A stretch of DNA of 64,000 bases from Selenomonas sp. WCT3. Lineage in GTDB: Bacteria; Bacillota; Negativicutes; Selenomonadales; Selenomonadaceae. Where the stretch lies: assembly GCA_900100835.1 (NCBI GenBank), contig FNCM01000001.1, positions 124,001 to 188,000 on the forward strand. Direction: 5' to 3'. Made by a program: the position numbers and the translations under genes. Positions 54,803 to 62,961 of this stretch are shown piece by piece. The first letter of the stretch is position 1. Every line of letters begins with the position of its first letter. Under the pieces are notes generated by a model, which was not told the origin of the DNA, did no database searches, and worked only from the letters and a program-made list of their open reading frames with translations.

Positions 54803-55418
54803 TGACTGCTTCTCCCTCCTGTACCTCTTCTGGCTTGACTTTCTTCTTTTTGGCCTTCTTCGGATTATACTGATTCATGGCCTTATCCACATCATCCGTT
54901 ACCATGCATTCCACCGCCGGAACCAAATATTTGATGGCCTCGTCAATTTTCGGCACATCCTCCGGCACAAAGGGTGCCAGCACATGATTGACTACCGTCC
55001 AGCCTGGCATCGGCCTGCCAATGCCGATACGCACCCGGGCAAAATGCTCATCCCCCACGTGGGCCAGCACCGACTTGATTCCGTTATGACCACCAGCACT
55101 GCCCTTCTTGCGAATGCGGATTGTTCCCGCTGGAATATCCATATCATCATGGACCACGATGAGGTCCTCTACCTCGAGTTTGTAGAAATTCATCAGCGGC
55201 CCCACCGCCTGACCACTCTCATTCATATAGGTCTGGGGCTTCACCAGCAAAACTTTCTCCGCGCCAATACGAGCTTCACCAATCTTTGCATCGAACTTAT
55301 CCTTCCAATCCGTAACGCCCAATTTTTTTGCTAAAGCATCCACAAACATAAAGCCAACATTGTGCTTTGTCTTTTCATATTCACTGCCGGGATTTCCCAG
55401 ACCAGCAATTATTTTCAT
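54795..55418 (-). CDS. pth: Peptidyl-tRNA hydrolase
   Basis: Releases peptides from dropped-off peptidyl-tRNAs. The 207 residues include MKIIAGLGNPGSEYEKTKHNVGF (split at the catalytic His near 20), NESGQAVGPLMNFY near 66-79, HDDMDIPAG near 90-98 and GGHNGIKS near 109-116. The tail is a Lys-rich extension (KKAKKKKVKPEE) past the usual end near 185. The ATG at 55418 is preferred to a GTG four codons upstream that overlaps GGAG. Confidence 0.96.
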   Translation of the reverse strand: MKIIAGLGNPGSEYEKTKHNVGFMFVDALAKKLGVTDWKDKFDAKIGEARIGAEKVLLVKPQTYMNESGQAVGPLMNFYKLEVEDLIVVHDDMDIPAGTIRIRKKGSAGGHNGIKSVLAHVGDEHFARVRIGIGRPMPGWTVVNHVLAPFVPEDVPKIDEAIKYLVPAVECMVTDDVDKAMNQYNPKKAKKKKVKPEEVQEGEAVNG

Positions 55419-55514
55419 TGTCGTATTCACTCCATTTCAAAACTGTATTCCTTATTATAACGCTATCATTCCCATTTTGCCAAAGGCAAATCTTCCCCCA
55501 GCCTCCAATAAACG

Positions 55515-55565
55515 AAAACGAGAATCCCATTTTGAGCACCGGCTCCAAAATGAGACTCTCGTTTT
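55515..55565 (-). terminator. Terminator of uppP
   Basis: AAAACGAGA-x-TC-x-CATTTTG pairs with CAAAATG-x-GA-x-TCTCGTTTT, followed by TTTT-CG-TTTATT on the minus strand; it begins right after the uppP stop. Confidence 0.85.
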
Positions 55566-55566
55566 A

Positions 55567-56415
55567 TCAGTTATTCGCTGTTGGATCGCCAACCATCAAC
55601 AGATATGCGACAACCACAATACCGAGGACAATACGGTACCAGCCAAAAACCTTAAAGTCATTGGTCTTAATATAGTCCATCAGGAATTTGATGGAGATGA
55701 TCGAAACGATAAATGCCGTGACCATTCCTACCAGCAGAATCACCAATTCCGAACCACTAAAGTCCAAGCCGAACTTCACGATTTTCAGCAGACTGGCGCC
55801 AAACATAACTGGAATCGCTAAGAAAAACGTAAACTCTGCAGCCACATAACGGCTTGTCCCAAAGATGATACCACCAAGAATCGTGGAACCAGAACGGCTC
55901 GTACCCGGAATCAACGACAGCACCTGGAACATGCCGATGATAAAGGCGGTCTTGTAATCGAGCCGCGCCAAATCGCTGACGCGAGGCCGGCGATGCTTGT
56001 TATAATTCTCAACCAAGATGAACATGATACCATAGAAAATAAGTGTTGCCGCTACCACCGGCGCCGTCATGAAATGCTTTTCCATGTAATCATTGAACAA
56101 GAGTCCGATAACAGCCGCCGGAACACAGGCAAAAATAACCTTTTTCCAAAGACTGAAGGTATCCTTCTTCTCTCGTCTCGTCTTCCACGAGGACCAGGGA
56201 TTGAGTTTTTCGAAATTAAGAGCTACGACCGCCAAAATGGCCCCCAACTGGATAACCACCAGGAACATATCCATAAACGCTTGGCTAACATCCAATTGAA
56301 TGAACTCATCCACCAGAATCATATGCCCCGTACTTGATACCGGCAGCCATTCCGTCAAGCCTTCAACCACCCCGAGAATGATGGTCTTTAACAAATCCAT
56401 TATGCTCAAATCCAC
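55567..56415 (-). CDS. uppP: Undecaprenyl-diphosphate phosphatase
   Basis: Membrane enzyme (BacA type) that recycles the wall-lipid carrier by removing one phosphate; high dosage gives bacitracin tolerance. The 282 residues have [19 protein letters not shown] near 16-34 (with the catalytic Glu and Ser-Ser-Thr-Gly-His) and [12 protein letters not shown] near 166-177, both catalytic motifs. Seven or eight membrane segments. The start is a GTG behind AGGAGG; an ATG five codons downstream is an alternative. Confidence 0.96.
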   Translation of the reverse strand: MDLSIMDLLKTIILGVVEGLTEWLPVSSTGHMILVDEFIQLDVSQAFMDMFLVVIQLGAILAVVALNFEKLNPWSSWKTRREKKDTFSLWKKVIFACVPAAVIGLLFNDYMEKHFMTAPVVAATLIFYGIMFILVENYNKHRRPRVSDLARLDYKTAFIIGMFQVLSLIPGTSRSGSTILGGIIFGTSRYVAAEFTFFLAIPVMFGASLLKIVKFGLDFSGSELVILLVGMVTAFIVSIISIKFLMDYIKTNDFKVFGWYRIVLGIVVVAYLLMVGDPTANN

Positions 56416-56577
56416 TGTAATGCGTCCTCCTAAACATATCCTGTGCTAAAATTTCAAAGCAAGTCCCATTATAGCACAGCCAGGAAAACTTGTGCATGAC
56501 TTTCTGCTGAAATCTCCATACTTTTATCCTCTGCCTGCCATTTGTGTGAGCCAATCACGGAAGCCGACCTATCGGAA

Positions 56578-56586
56578 TGCTATAAT
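56578..56586 (+). promoter_or_regulatory. Extended -10 of trxA
   Basis: TGC followed by a perfect TATAAT, 49 bases before the trxA start, with no clear -35. Confidence 0.6.
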
Positions 56587-56635
56587 CAAGACAACGAAAA
56601 GTCCTAATATAATACGAACTACAAGGAGGTCAACC

Positions 56636-56944
56636 ATGGATACCATTACCATTACCAAAGATAATTTTCAAACCGAAGTTCTTAAGACAAAGGGCACTGT
56701 ACTGATTGATTTCTGGGCCAGCTGGTGCGGTCCCTGCCGCATGCTCTCCCCGATTGTTGACCAAGTTGCCGAAGAACATCCCGACGTTAAAGTCGGCAAA
56801 ATAAACGTAGACGAAGAGCCAGAACTGGCATCCCAGTTCGATGTCATGAGCATCCCGATGCTTGTCGTCTTCAAGGACGGACAAAAAGTAAACGAATCTA
56901 TCGGCCTGGTTCCCAAAGAAAAAATTGTCGAACTGATTCAGTAA
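56636..56944 (+). CDS. trxA: Thioredoxin
   Basis: Cytoplasmic disulfide reductase, 102 residues. The active site is WCGPC at 30-34, the cis-Pro motif is SIPM near 74-77, and the fold is complete. The ATG at 56636 follows AGGAGG; an in-frame ATG at 56492 lies upstream of the promoter and is rejected. It ends at a strong bidirectional terminator and faces the OhrR-type gene. Confidence 0.96.
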   Translation: MDTITITKDNFQTEVLKTKGTVLIDFWASWCGPCRMLSPIVDQVAEEHPDVKVGKINVDEEPELASQFDVMSIPMLVVFKDGQKVNESIGLVPKEKIVELIQ

Positions 56945-56958
56945 CAGATATTTCCCAT

Positions 56959-57005
56959 AAAAAAGCGGCGTCTGCACCTTCTCTAAGTGCAGACGCCGCT
57001 TTTTT
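56959..57005. terminator. Bidirectional terminator between trxA and the MarR-type gene
   Basis: A perfect stem of about 18 bp (AAAAGCGGCGTCTGCAC / GTGCAGACGCCGCTTTT) with a 10-base loop, flanked by A and T runs. Confidence 0.95.
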
Positions 57006-57009
57006 GCGT

Positions 57010-57465
57010 TCACGCCAACGTATGAATAATCTGATACAGCTGTTCCTTTAACTTTTCAACCTCGTCACTAGAGAACAACTCCCCATTTTGATTCACCAGA
57101 CATCCCATCTGATAAGGAACCTTTTCGGCTTCGCTCCGAAGGGCTTTTCCCTTCTCGGTAATCGATACCATCAGCACACGCTCATCCTGAGGATTCCGAT
57201 ATCGTTTCAGATATCCCATGGCCTCCAGTTTTTTCAGTACCGGAGTCAGGGTTCCCGAATCCAGATAAAGCCGTTTTCCCAAGTCACGCATTACTACTTC
57301 CTGCTCCTCCCACAATACCATCATAGTGATGTACTGGGCATAGGTAAGTCCAAGTTCCTTCAAGAACGGATTATACGCTGCCACAATCTTTCTGGCACAT
57401 GCATACACAGGAAAGCACAGCTGATTTTCTAAAAGCAGCGGGTCAAACTTCTTCTTGTCACTCAT
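57010..57465 (-). CDS. MarR-family regulator, OhrR-like
   Basis: Dimeric DNA-binding regulator of 151 residues. The winged helix spans about 55-115 (LGLTYAQYITMMVLWEEQE, then DLGKRLYLDSGTLTPVLKKLE). The N-terminal LENQLCFPVYACAR has the Cys (Cys17) that senses organic hydroperoxides in OhrR proteins, with a second Cys at 23. I start at ATG 57465 after GAGGTG; a longer frame begins 18 codons upstream. No ohr gene is adjacent, so the target is unknown. A near-palindrome is upstream. Confidence 0.88.
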   Translation of the reverse strand: MSDKKKFDPLLLENQLCFPVYACARKIVAAYNPFLKELGLTYAQYITMMVLWEEQEVVMRDLGKRLYLDSGTLTPVLKKLEAMGYLKRYRNPQDERVLMVSITEKGKALRSEAEKVPYQMGCLVNQNGELFSSDEVEKLKEQLYQIIHTLA

Positions 57466-57717
57466 TTCTTGCACCTCAATGTTACCGATAAATCTTTCTA
57501 ACTCCCATTCTACCATCATCCCGCTAGTAAATCAAACAGATTTTTTTAAATTGCATTTTGTACAATAGAATATTTTTAATCTATCAGCTATAACGACACT
57601 GGCCTCGTTTCCTGATACTTGCAAAAAAACATTGTAAATTCCTCCAATAATTACAAACACTTCAAAACATAAAAATACGCATTACCATCAATCCGTTATT
57701 GTGGTAATGCGTATTTC
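57466..57717. promoter_or_regulatory. Region between the OhrR-type gene and the TPM gene
   Basis: Very AT-rich. ATTGCA-N5-TACAAT (57550-57566, one mismatch) is a possible MarR operator and includes the palindrome TTGTACAA-like core. No clean promoter was found. A terminator stem occupies its right end. Confidence 0.4.
57670..57716 (-). terminator. Terminator of the TPM-domain gene
   Basis: A perfect 15-bp stem (AAATACGCATTACCA / TGGTAATGCGTATTT) with a 14-base loop, followed by TTTTATG on the minus strand. Confidence 0.88.
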
Positions 57718-58512
57718 TTAAAACTTTCCACCGCCTCCGCCGCAACTGCTGCTGCCGGAGGAAGAACTTTCCCGACTCTTGGATTTTTTTACCCGCGTCA
57801 CGTTCATATAGAGAAAAGTGTCTTTGCAGTCGGTGAGATGGATGCTGTCTTTCTTCAGATAATCGTCTGCCGACTCAGCTGGCTGCACGTTGTTGAGCTG
57901 GCTAACGAGAATGCCCCAAGTCAGCGCGGCGATAAGCCCTGCCAAACAAATGGCGATAATCAACGAAAGCAAGCTGAATTCCACCATGGGATCATAGGGT
58001 TCCCCCTCTACCTCATAATAGGTTAACATTTCATCGGTTGTATCCACATACGCCATAAAGGCATCGGCATAATTGCCATCTTTCAAATCCGGCAGGAACT
58101 GATCTGTCAAATGAGGAAAACCCTCCTCATCGGTTATCATTTTTCGCATGCGGCTGTCCGTCGACACATACCAGTCGCGGGACTCCATCGCCAGCAGCAG
58201 TACCATGCCGCCGTGAGTGCCGTCCTGGTAATCCCGCAGCACAATCTCATCGGCCGCCGCTTTGGGCTCTTTCCCTTGCAGGGATTTCATAGTCACTATG
58301 CCAATGCGGACGCCGTGTTCCTGCTCAACTTTTTGTATCCGTTTCTGCAAATCATCTTTCTGCTGTTTGCTAAGCAGTCCGGCTTGATCGACAACACTCG
58401 GTACCGATTCTGCACTTGGAACATTAGCAAAACTTTTCGCCGCAAAAGCCGTCAATCCGATAAATATTACCAATAATAGCGCTGTTAAAAGCGGTAGTTT
58501 CTTTCTAATCAT
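57718..58512 (-). CDS. TPM-domain membrane protein (YgcG/YdjH-like)
   Basis: A 264-residue protein with a signal sequence or N-terminal anchor (about 7-27), an external TPM domain (about 35-165: VVDQAGLLSKQQKDDLQKRI, GVRIGIVTMKSL, GGMVLLLAMESRDWYVSTD split), a second membrane helix (about 182-206) and a C-terminal tail of Ser, Gly and one Cys (SSSGSSSCGGGGGKF). The layout matches YdjH-type proteins. Its upstream neighbours are the zinc-ribbon protein (12-base gap) and the SPFH protein, so the three act as a module. Confidence 0.85.
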   Translation of the reverse strand: MIRKKLPLLTALLLVIFIGLTAFAAKSFANVPSAESVPSVVDQAGLLSKQQKDDLQKRIQKVEQEHGVRIGIVTMKSLQGKEPKAAADEIVLRDYQDGTHGGMVLLLAMESRDWYVSTDSRMRKMITDEEGFPHLTDQFLPDLKDGNYADAFMAYVDTTDEMLTYYEVEGEPYDPMVEFSLLSLIIAICLAGLIAALTWGILVSQLNNVQPAESADDYLKKDSIHLTDCKDTFLYMNVTRVKKSKSRESSSSGSSSCGGGGGKF

Positions 58513-58524
58513 TTCTCCCCCTCC

Positions 58525-59628
58525 TTACACTACGATATATTTCGCAAGATAATAGAGTAAGGGCAGAGTAATCAGGAATACTATCGCCGGATACAGGAAC
58601 TCCTTGGTTCCATCAGCTGGCAAGCTTCCTACCATCTTGCCAGTCTGGCCATTCATCATAAAGGTATAAGGCTGGTCCTTATAGCGGGTGGTCAATATCC
58701 ACACGGGTACCATGCCATAGGAGACCTCACTCTTCTCCTTGACAATGGCCGAATCCTGAAGATTCACCGATTCATAGCCTTTAACGCTTTCTTCCAGGAC
58801 CGCAAGAACACTATGTTCAACACGTTTATCGGCCCGTGGTGCCGAAGTTTCGGCATCTTCATCGTAGCGATCTGCCAGGTAACCTGTCAGATACGCCGTG
58901 CTGAAGGGTACCAAATCCCGATAATCAAAGGGTTCGATGCTCTCCATATAATCGTTATCCATCTTTTGGCTTCCATCCACGGGAATGCGATGAAAGGCCA
59001 TGCGGCCGCCACGTTCACAGGCGAAATGCGATGTCTCCGTGACCGTTTCATCTCCATCGTCATAAACCACCGACTTGGTGGCCCGGAAATTTGCATGGGC
59101 CGAAACCGCCGAATCAAACAGCCAAAATGGCACATACATCGGTTGGATGGATTCCACGCGGTTGTTGGCAGTAAAGGCTGAGGGCAGCAGGATTTTCCCC
59201 TTGTAAAATTCCTTCAGCGCAGCCACCGCATCTTCCTTAGTCTTTTTAAAGGGAATGATGTAGTCCGGCTTCAGCATCCCGGCAAAATTCTTGGGAATCA
59301 TAGTGGGATTGCCGCAATAACAGCACTCCGTAGCCATGGTGTTATTATCCGTAACCACTTCCGCCCCGCAGGAAGAACAGATACATACGTGCAGGGCCGC
59401 CGCCTCATCTGCTGACCATTTTGAGCCAGCCTGTTCGGTGGCCCACTTTGTCTGCTTGGCTTCCGCCTCCTTGGCCACCCGTTTCTCCTGACTTTGGAAT
59501 AATTCCTCGATGGTCTTTACCGCAAATTCGTTACCGCAATACTCGCAGGTCACCTGCTCATGACCAGGAAGGAAAGTAAGCGGTGCACTGCAATTGGGAC
59601 ATTTGTAACTTACCGAGCTCTCTGCCAT
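58525..59628 (-). CDS. Zinc-ribbon membrane protein (YdjG-like)
   Basis: A protein of 367 residues (369 if started at 59634). Two zinc ribbons open it: CPNC near 10 with CEYC near 29, and CSSC near 84 with CYCG near 103. A central domain of unknown fold follows, with a conserved YVPFWLFDS near 165, then a C-terminal membrane helix (about 345-365). It lies 14 bases after the SPFH gene. In Bacillus the relative YdjG, with YdjH, helps place PspA at the membrane; no pspA gene is seen here. Confidence 0.82.
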   Translation of the reverse strand: MAESSVSYKCPNCSAPLTFLPGHEQVTCEYCGNEFAVKTIEELFQSQEKRVAKEAEAKQTKWATEQAGSKWSADEAAALHVCICSSCGAEVVTDNNTMATECCYCGNPTMIPKNFAGMLKPDYIIPFKKTKEDAVAALKEFYKGKILLPSAFTANNRVESIQPMYVPFWLFDSAVSAHANFRATKSVVYDDGDETVTETSHFACERGGRMAFHRIPVDGSQKMDNDYMESIEPFDYRDLVPFSTAYLTGYLADRYDEDAETSAPRADKRVEHSVLAVLEESVKGYESVNLQDSAIVKEKSEVSYGMVPVWILTTRYKDQPYTFMMNGQTGKMVGSLPADGTKEFLYPAIVFLITLPLLYYLAKYIVV

Positions 59629-59648
59629 CGGCATTTCCCCCTCTCCGA

Positions 59649-60941
59649 TTACGGGCGCGGCTTACCACAGTTCGAGCAGAACTTGCCATCATTTACCGCA
59701 CCACAGGCACAAGTCCAGGGGCCAGCGGGTCTTGGTGCCCCGCATTCCGAACAGAACTTGCCCGTATTGCCCTTATGTCCGCAGCTGCAATCCCAGCCAG
59801 CTGCCGGTTCCGGTTTCTGTTTACCACATTCCGAGCAGAACTTGCCCTCGTTTACGGCACCGCAGACACAAGTCCACTTCGCCGCAGCTGGCGGCTGATT
59901 AGCGGTGGCAGAGTTTCCTGCGGCCGGTGCATTTCCCATGGCATACAGACTCCCCGCATTCATGCCCCCAGCCTGTCCTGCCATATTCATCCCCATAAAG
60001 CCAAGGGCGGCTCCCATGCCGCCTTCGTTAGCAGCAGCCAGCTGCATGGCATCCGCCTGAGCTCCCACTAACTGGGCGGCGGCCATATTCGGATTCCGGA
60101 AGGCCGCATTGCGCTGAATCTCCTTGATGAGCTGCTGGTCTTCATCACTGGCGCTGACGTTGCTGACACCAAAGGATATCACATCAATGCCGCGAAGTTC
60201 TCCCCACTTGGTGCTCAATACATCGTTTAAGGCATCGGCAATTTCCTGGGTATGTCCCGGCAGAGCACTGTAGCGGATTCCCATGGCCGAAATCTTGGCA
60301 AAAGCCGGCTGCAGTGCCGTCATGAGTTCCGTTTTCAGCTGTCCATCAATTTCGCTGCGGTCATAGCGTTCCTCGATGTTCCCGCAAACATTCGAATAGA
60401 AAAGAATCGGATTGGTGAGCCGATAACTGTATTCCCCAAAGCACCGGATGGAGATATCCACATCCAGACCAATATTCTGGTCAACCACCCGGAAGGGAAT
60501 CGGGCTTGGGGTACCGTATTTATTCCCCATGATTTCCTTGGTATTGATATAGTAAACCCGCTGGTCCTTACCCGTATCGCCGCCATAGGTAAAGCGCTTT
60601 CCAATCCGCGCAAAGACCGCCTTGATATCCTCCCGCAAATTGCCACCGAAGACGGATGGCTCTGTTGACCTGTCATAAATGTATTCGCCGGGCTCTGCGC
60701 AGATATCCACCACTTTGCCCTGCTCGACGATGAGCATGCACTGCCCCTCGTTGACGGCAATGGCTGAACCATTGGAAATGATATTGTCTTCCCCGCTGGT
60801 ATTCGAGCTACGCCCGCTGGTTCGCTTCTGCCCCTTGGCGGCCAGCGTATCCGTCGTCAAACTGTCACAATAAAAAAATTCCTTCCACTGGTCAGCTAAA
60901 ACGCCGCCAACCGCACCAGCAGCTGCCTTGATAAGTCCCAT
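59649..60941 (-). CDS. SPFH-domain protein with three C-terminal zinc ribbons (YdjI-like)
   Basis: A 430-residue protein of the SPFH/Band-7 YdjI type, likely membrane-associated and oligomeric. The SPFH domain covers about 30-270 (EGQCMLIVEQGKVVDICAEP, FTYGGDTG, IRYSALPGHTQEIADALNDV). A Met/Ala/Gly-rich linker (about 300-350) leads to three near-identical zinc ribbons of 22-23 residues (356-377, 383-405, 409-430), each C-x-C and C-x2-C. It heads the three-gene module and starts at ATG behind GGGAGG. Confidence 0.85.
   Translation of the reverse strand: MGLIKAAAGAVGGVLADQWKEFFYCDSLTTDTLAAKGQKRTSGRSSNTSGEDNIISNGSAIAVNEGQCMLIVEQGKVVDICAEPGEYIYDRSTEPSVFGGNLREDIKAVFARIGKRFTYGGDTGKDQRVYYINTKEIMGNKYGTPSPIPFRVVDQNIGLDVDISIRCFGEYSYRLTNPILFYSNVCGNIEERYDRSEIDGQLKTELMTALQPAFAKISAMGIRYSALPGHTQEIADALNDVLSTKWGELRGIDVISFGVSNVSASDEDQQLIKEIQRNAAFRNPNMAAAQLVGAQADAMQLAAANEGGMGAALGFMGMNMAGQAGGMNAGSLYAMGNAPAAGNSATANQPPAAAKWTCVCGAVNEGKFCSECGKQKPEPAAGWDCSCGHKGNTGKFCSECGAPRPAGPWTCACGAVNDGKFCSNCGKPRP
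59652..59876 (-). repeat. Three tandem zinc-ribbon-coding repeats
   Basis: Three units of 66-69 bases inside the SPFH gene, encoding the C-x-C...GKFCS-x-CG pattern. Units 1 and 3 differ at only a few residues, which suggests recent duplication. Confidence 0.8.
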
Positions 60942-61013
60942 GATAATATCCTCCCATTTATTGGATGTTTCTTCGTTATCCTAAAACTATACAGCCATCA
61001 TACAACGCGATAA

Positions 61014-61057
61014 TAAAAAAACGCTGAGAAACCATCTTTCCATTGGTTCTCAACGTT
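61014..61057 (-). terminator. Terminator of the Crp/Fnr-type gene
   Basis: AACGTTGAGAACCA pairs with TGGTTTCTCAGCGTT (one bulge and one mismatch) on the minus strand, followed by seven T. Confidence 0.88.
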
Positions 61058-61067
61058 TATTTCGCTC

Positions 61068-61748
61068 TTAACCTGCTAATTCCTTCAAGGCATCGTAATC
61101 CGTCAGGGAAATGCATCCCCGGGATGTCTTTACCCAGCCTTCCTGGCTGAAATACTTCACCAGCCGGCTGACCACTTCCCGGGCTGTTCCCATAAAGCGG
61201 GCAATCTCCTCATGGGTCATATGGATTTCCCGGCTATTCTTCTTGTTGCTTTCCTCCAACAGGAAAATTGCCAGCCGCCGGTCCGCCGACAAGAACAAAA
61301 CCTGCTGCATCTTCCAGAGCATCTCCGACAGGCGGTTCGACGCCATTTCGTAGCCATAGCAGCGCACGTAGATATTCTCGTCAGCCAGCTTGCGAAAGGC
61401 CACGGCATCCGTCAGCAATACTTCCGTATCCTCAGCGGCATCGATATAGACATCAAAGGTCACCGCATCGAATACACAGGATGCCGATAAAATTCCCACA
61501 TCATTGGGAAACAGGCGGTAAAGGGTTACTTCCCGTCCATCCTCAGACATCGTATATACCCGAAGCTGACCATGCTTTACCAGCAATACTCCGATACAAT
61601 CCAACGGCCCCTGATGGACCTGGGTACCCTTTTTATAATGAACGATACGGCTATGTGCATTGATAATTTCTTTTTCCTGCGTTGACAGATGAGGCCAAAA
61701 ACTAAAGTGTTCAATAAAAAGATCCGTAGCTGTCTGCACTTTTTCCAA
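61068..61748 (-). CDS. Crp/Fnr-family transcriptional regulator
   Basis: A 226-residue regulator with a cyclic-nucleotide-binding-like domain (about 20-140: YKKGTQVHQG, LLVKHGQLRVYTMSEDGREV) and a Crp-type winged helix (about 150-220: MTHEEIARFMGTAREVVSRLVKYF). Cysteines near 52, 91 and 131 do not form the N-terminal Fnr iron-sulfur set, so it is probably not an oxygen sensor of that kind. The start is TTG 61748, 7 bases after AGGAGG. Effector and targets are unknown. Confidence 0.9.
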   Translation of the reverse strand: MEKVQTATDLFIEHFSFWPHLSTQEKEIINAHSRIVHYKKGTQVHQGPLDCIGVLLVKHGQLRVYTMSEDGREVTLYRLFPNDVGILSASCVFDAVTFDVYIDAAEDTEVLLTDAVAFRKLADENIYVRCYGYEMASNRLSEMLWKMQQVLFLSADRRLAIFLLEESNKKNSREIHMTHEEIARFMGTAREVVSRLVKYFSQEGWVKTSRGCISLTDYDALKELAG

Positions 61749-61822
61749 AACAATTCCTCCTCTTCCAAACTCCTTGTTTTTATTATACCTCATCCCCCTT
61801 TTCTTTTCTGTAACTTATGCAC

Positions 61823-61853
61823 AAAAACAGCCTGCTCCCGAAGGAGCAGGCTG
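61823..61853 (-). terminator. Terminator of prs
   Basis: A perfect 11-bp stem (CAGCCTGCTCC / GGAGCAGGCTG) with a 4-base loop, followed by TTTTT on the minus strand. Confidence 0.92.
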
Positions 61854-61875
61854 CTGCTATTGCCTATTTCGTCAA

Positions 61876-62823
61876 TTAGCGGAACAACTGGCTGACCGAA
61901 CGATGGCTCTGGATGCGCATGATAACATCGCCAAGAGCATCAGCCAGGGACAGCGAAACGATTTTTTCGGATTTTTTCTCCGGCGGTACCGGAATCGTGT
62001 TGGTGATAACGAGCTTCTCGATCGGAGACTCATTGATGCGGGAAACTGCCGGATCACTGAGGATTGCATGGGAGCAGGAAGCGAAGATACGTTTTGCCCC
62101 GCGTTTCTCCAGCGCCTTAGCGCCCTCGCAGAGAGAACCAGCCGTATCAACGATATCGTCGATGATGATGGCCGTCTTGCCTTCCACATCACCGATGAGG
62201 TTCATGACTTCCGCGCAGCCCGGTTTCGGACGGCGTTTCTCGATGATGGCAATCGGTGCATGGAGGTGATCTGCCAAGATGCGAGCACGAGTAACACCAC
62301 CGAGATCCGGCGATACGACGACAACATCCTCAAGTTTCTGCTCACGGAAATAGTTGGCAATAACCGGAGCTGCAGCCAGATGATCAACCGGGATATCGAA
62401 GAAGCCCTGGATCTGACCAGCATGGAGGTCAACGGTAACGACGCGGGTAACACCTGCCGTAACCATGAGATTTGCAACGAGCTTAGCCGAAATCGGCTCA
62501 CGGCCGCGGGTCTTGCGATCCTGGCGTGCATAAGCATAATACGGTACTACTGCCGTAACGCTATGCGCGGAAGCACGTTTGCAAGCATCTGCCATAATCA
62601 GAAGTTCCATCAGGTTGTCATTGACCGGATAAGAAGTCGGCTGAATGATGAAAATGTCCTTGCCACGAATGCTTTCGCTAATCATGACCTGCGTCTCACC
62701 GTTGTTGAAATGACCGACATATGCATCGCAGAGATTGACGCCGATATGATCAGCGATTTCTTTTGCCAGTTCCGGATTTGCGTTACCGGTAAGGATGCAT
62801 AAGTTTCCAGTGTCTAAAGCCAT
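61876..62823 (-). CDS. prs: Ribose-phosphate pyrophosphokinase
   Basis: Makes PRPP from ribose-5-phosphate and ATP for nucleotide, His and Trp synthesis. The 315 residues show the flexible loop with [15 protein letters not shown] near 97-111, the [16 protein letters not shown] segment near 131-146, and the PRPP loop [17 protein letters not shown] block near 220. I start at ATG 62823 after GGAGG; a longer frame at 62841 contains the ribosome site. It follows glmU, the usual order, but has its own extended -10 promoter in the gap. Confidence 0.96.
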   Translation of the reverse strand: MALDTGNLCILTGNANPELAKEIADHIGVNLCDAYVGHFNNGETQVMISESIRGKDIFIIQPTSYPVNDNLMELLIMADACKRASAHSVTAVVPYYAYARQDRKTRGREPISAKLVANLMVTAGVTRVVTVDLHAGQIQGFFDIPVDHLAAAPVIANYFREQKLEDVVVVSPDLGGVTRARILADHLHAPIAIIEKRRPKPGCAEVMNLIGDVEGKTAIIIDDIVDTAGSLCEGAKALEKRGAKRIFASCSHAILSDPAVSRINESPIEKLVITNTIPVPPEKKSEKIVSLSLADALGDVIMRIQSHRSVSQLFR

Positions 62824-62896
62824 TTTGTAAAAATCCTCCAAATCGTTCTACTAGTAGTTTCTTCTCCTGAGTGAGCAAAGTCACCCTTTATACAAC

Positions 62897-62905
62897 AGTA
62901 TAGCA
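62897..62905 (-). promoter_or_regulatory. Extended -10 promoter of prs
   Basis: TGC-TATACT on the minus strand, 74 bases before the start. A small stem (GGGTGA / TCACTC) lies in the leader. Confidence 0.5.
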
Positions 62906-62961
62906 CTGTTTGTACCAAAATAACATAAAGCTTTACTTTGTTTTTAAAAAATTATTAAGAA

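Noticed and set aside
56492..56635. N-terminal extension of thioredoxin
   Set aside because: It would start upstream of the extended -10 promoter and lacks a ribosome site; thioredoxin is complete from 56636.
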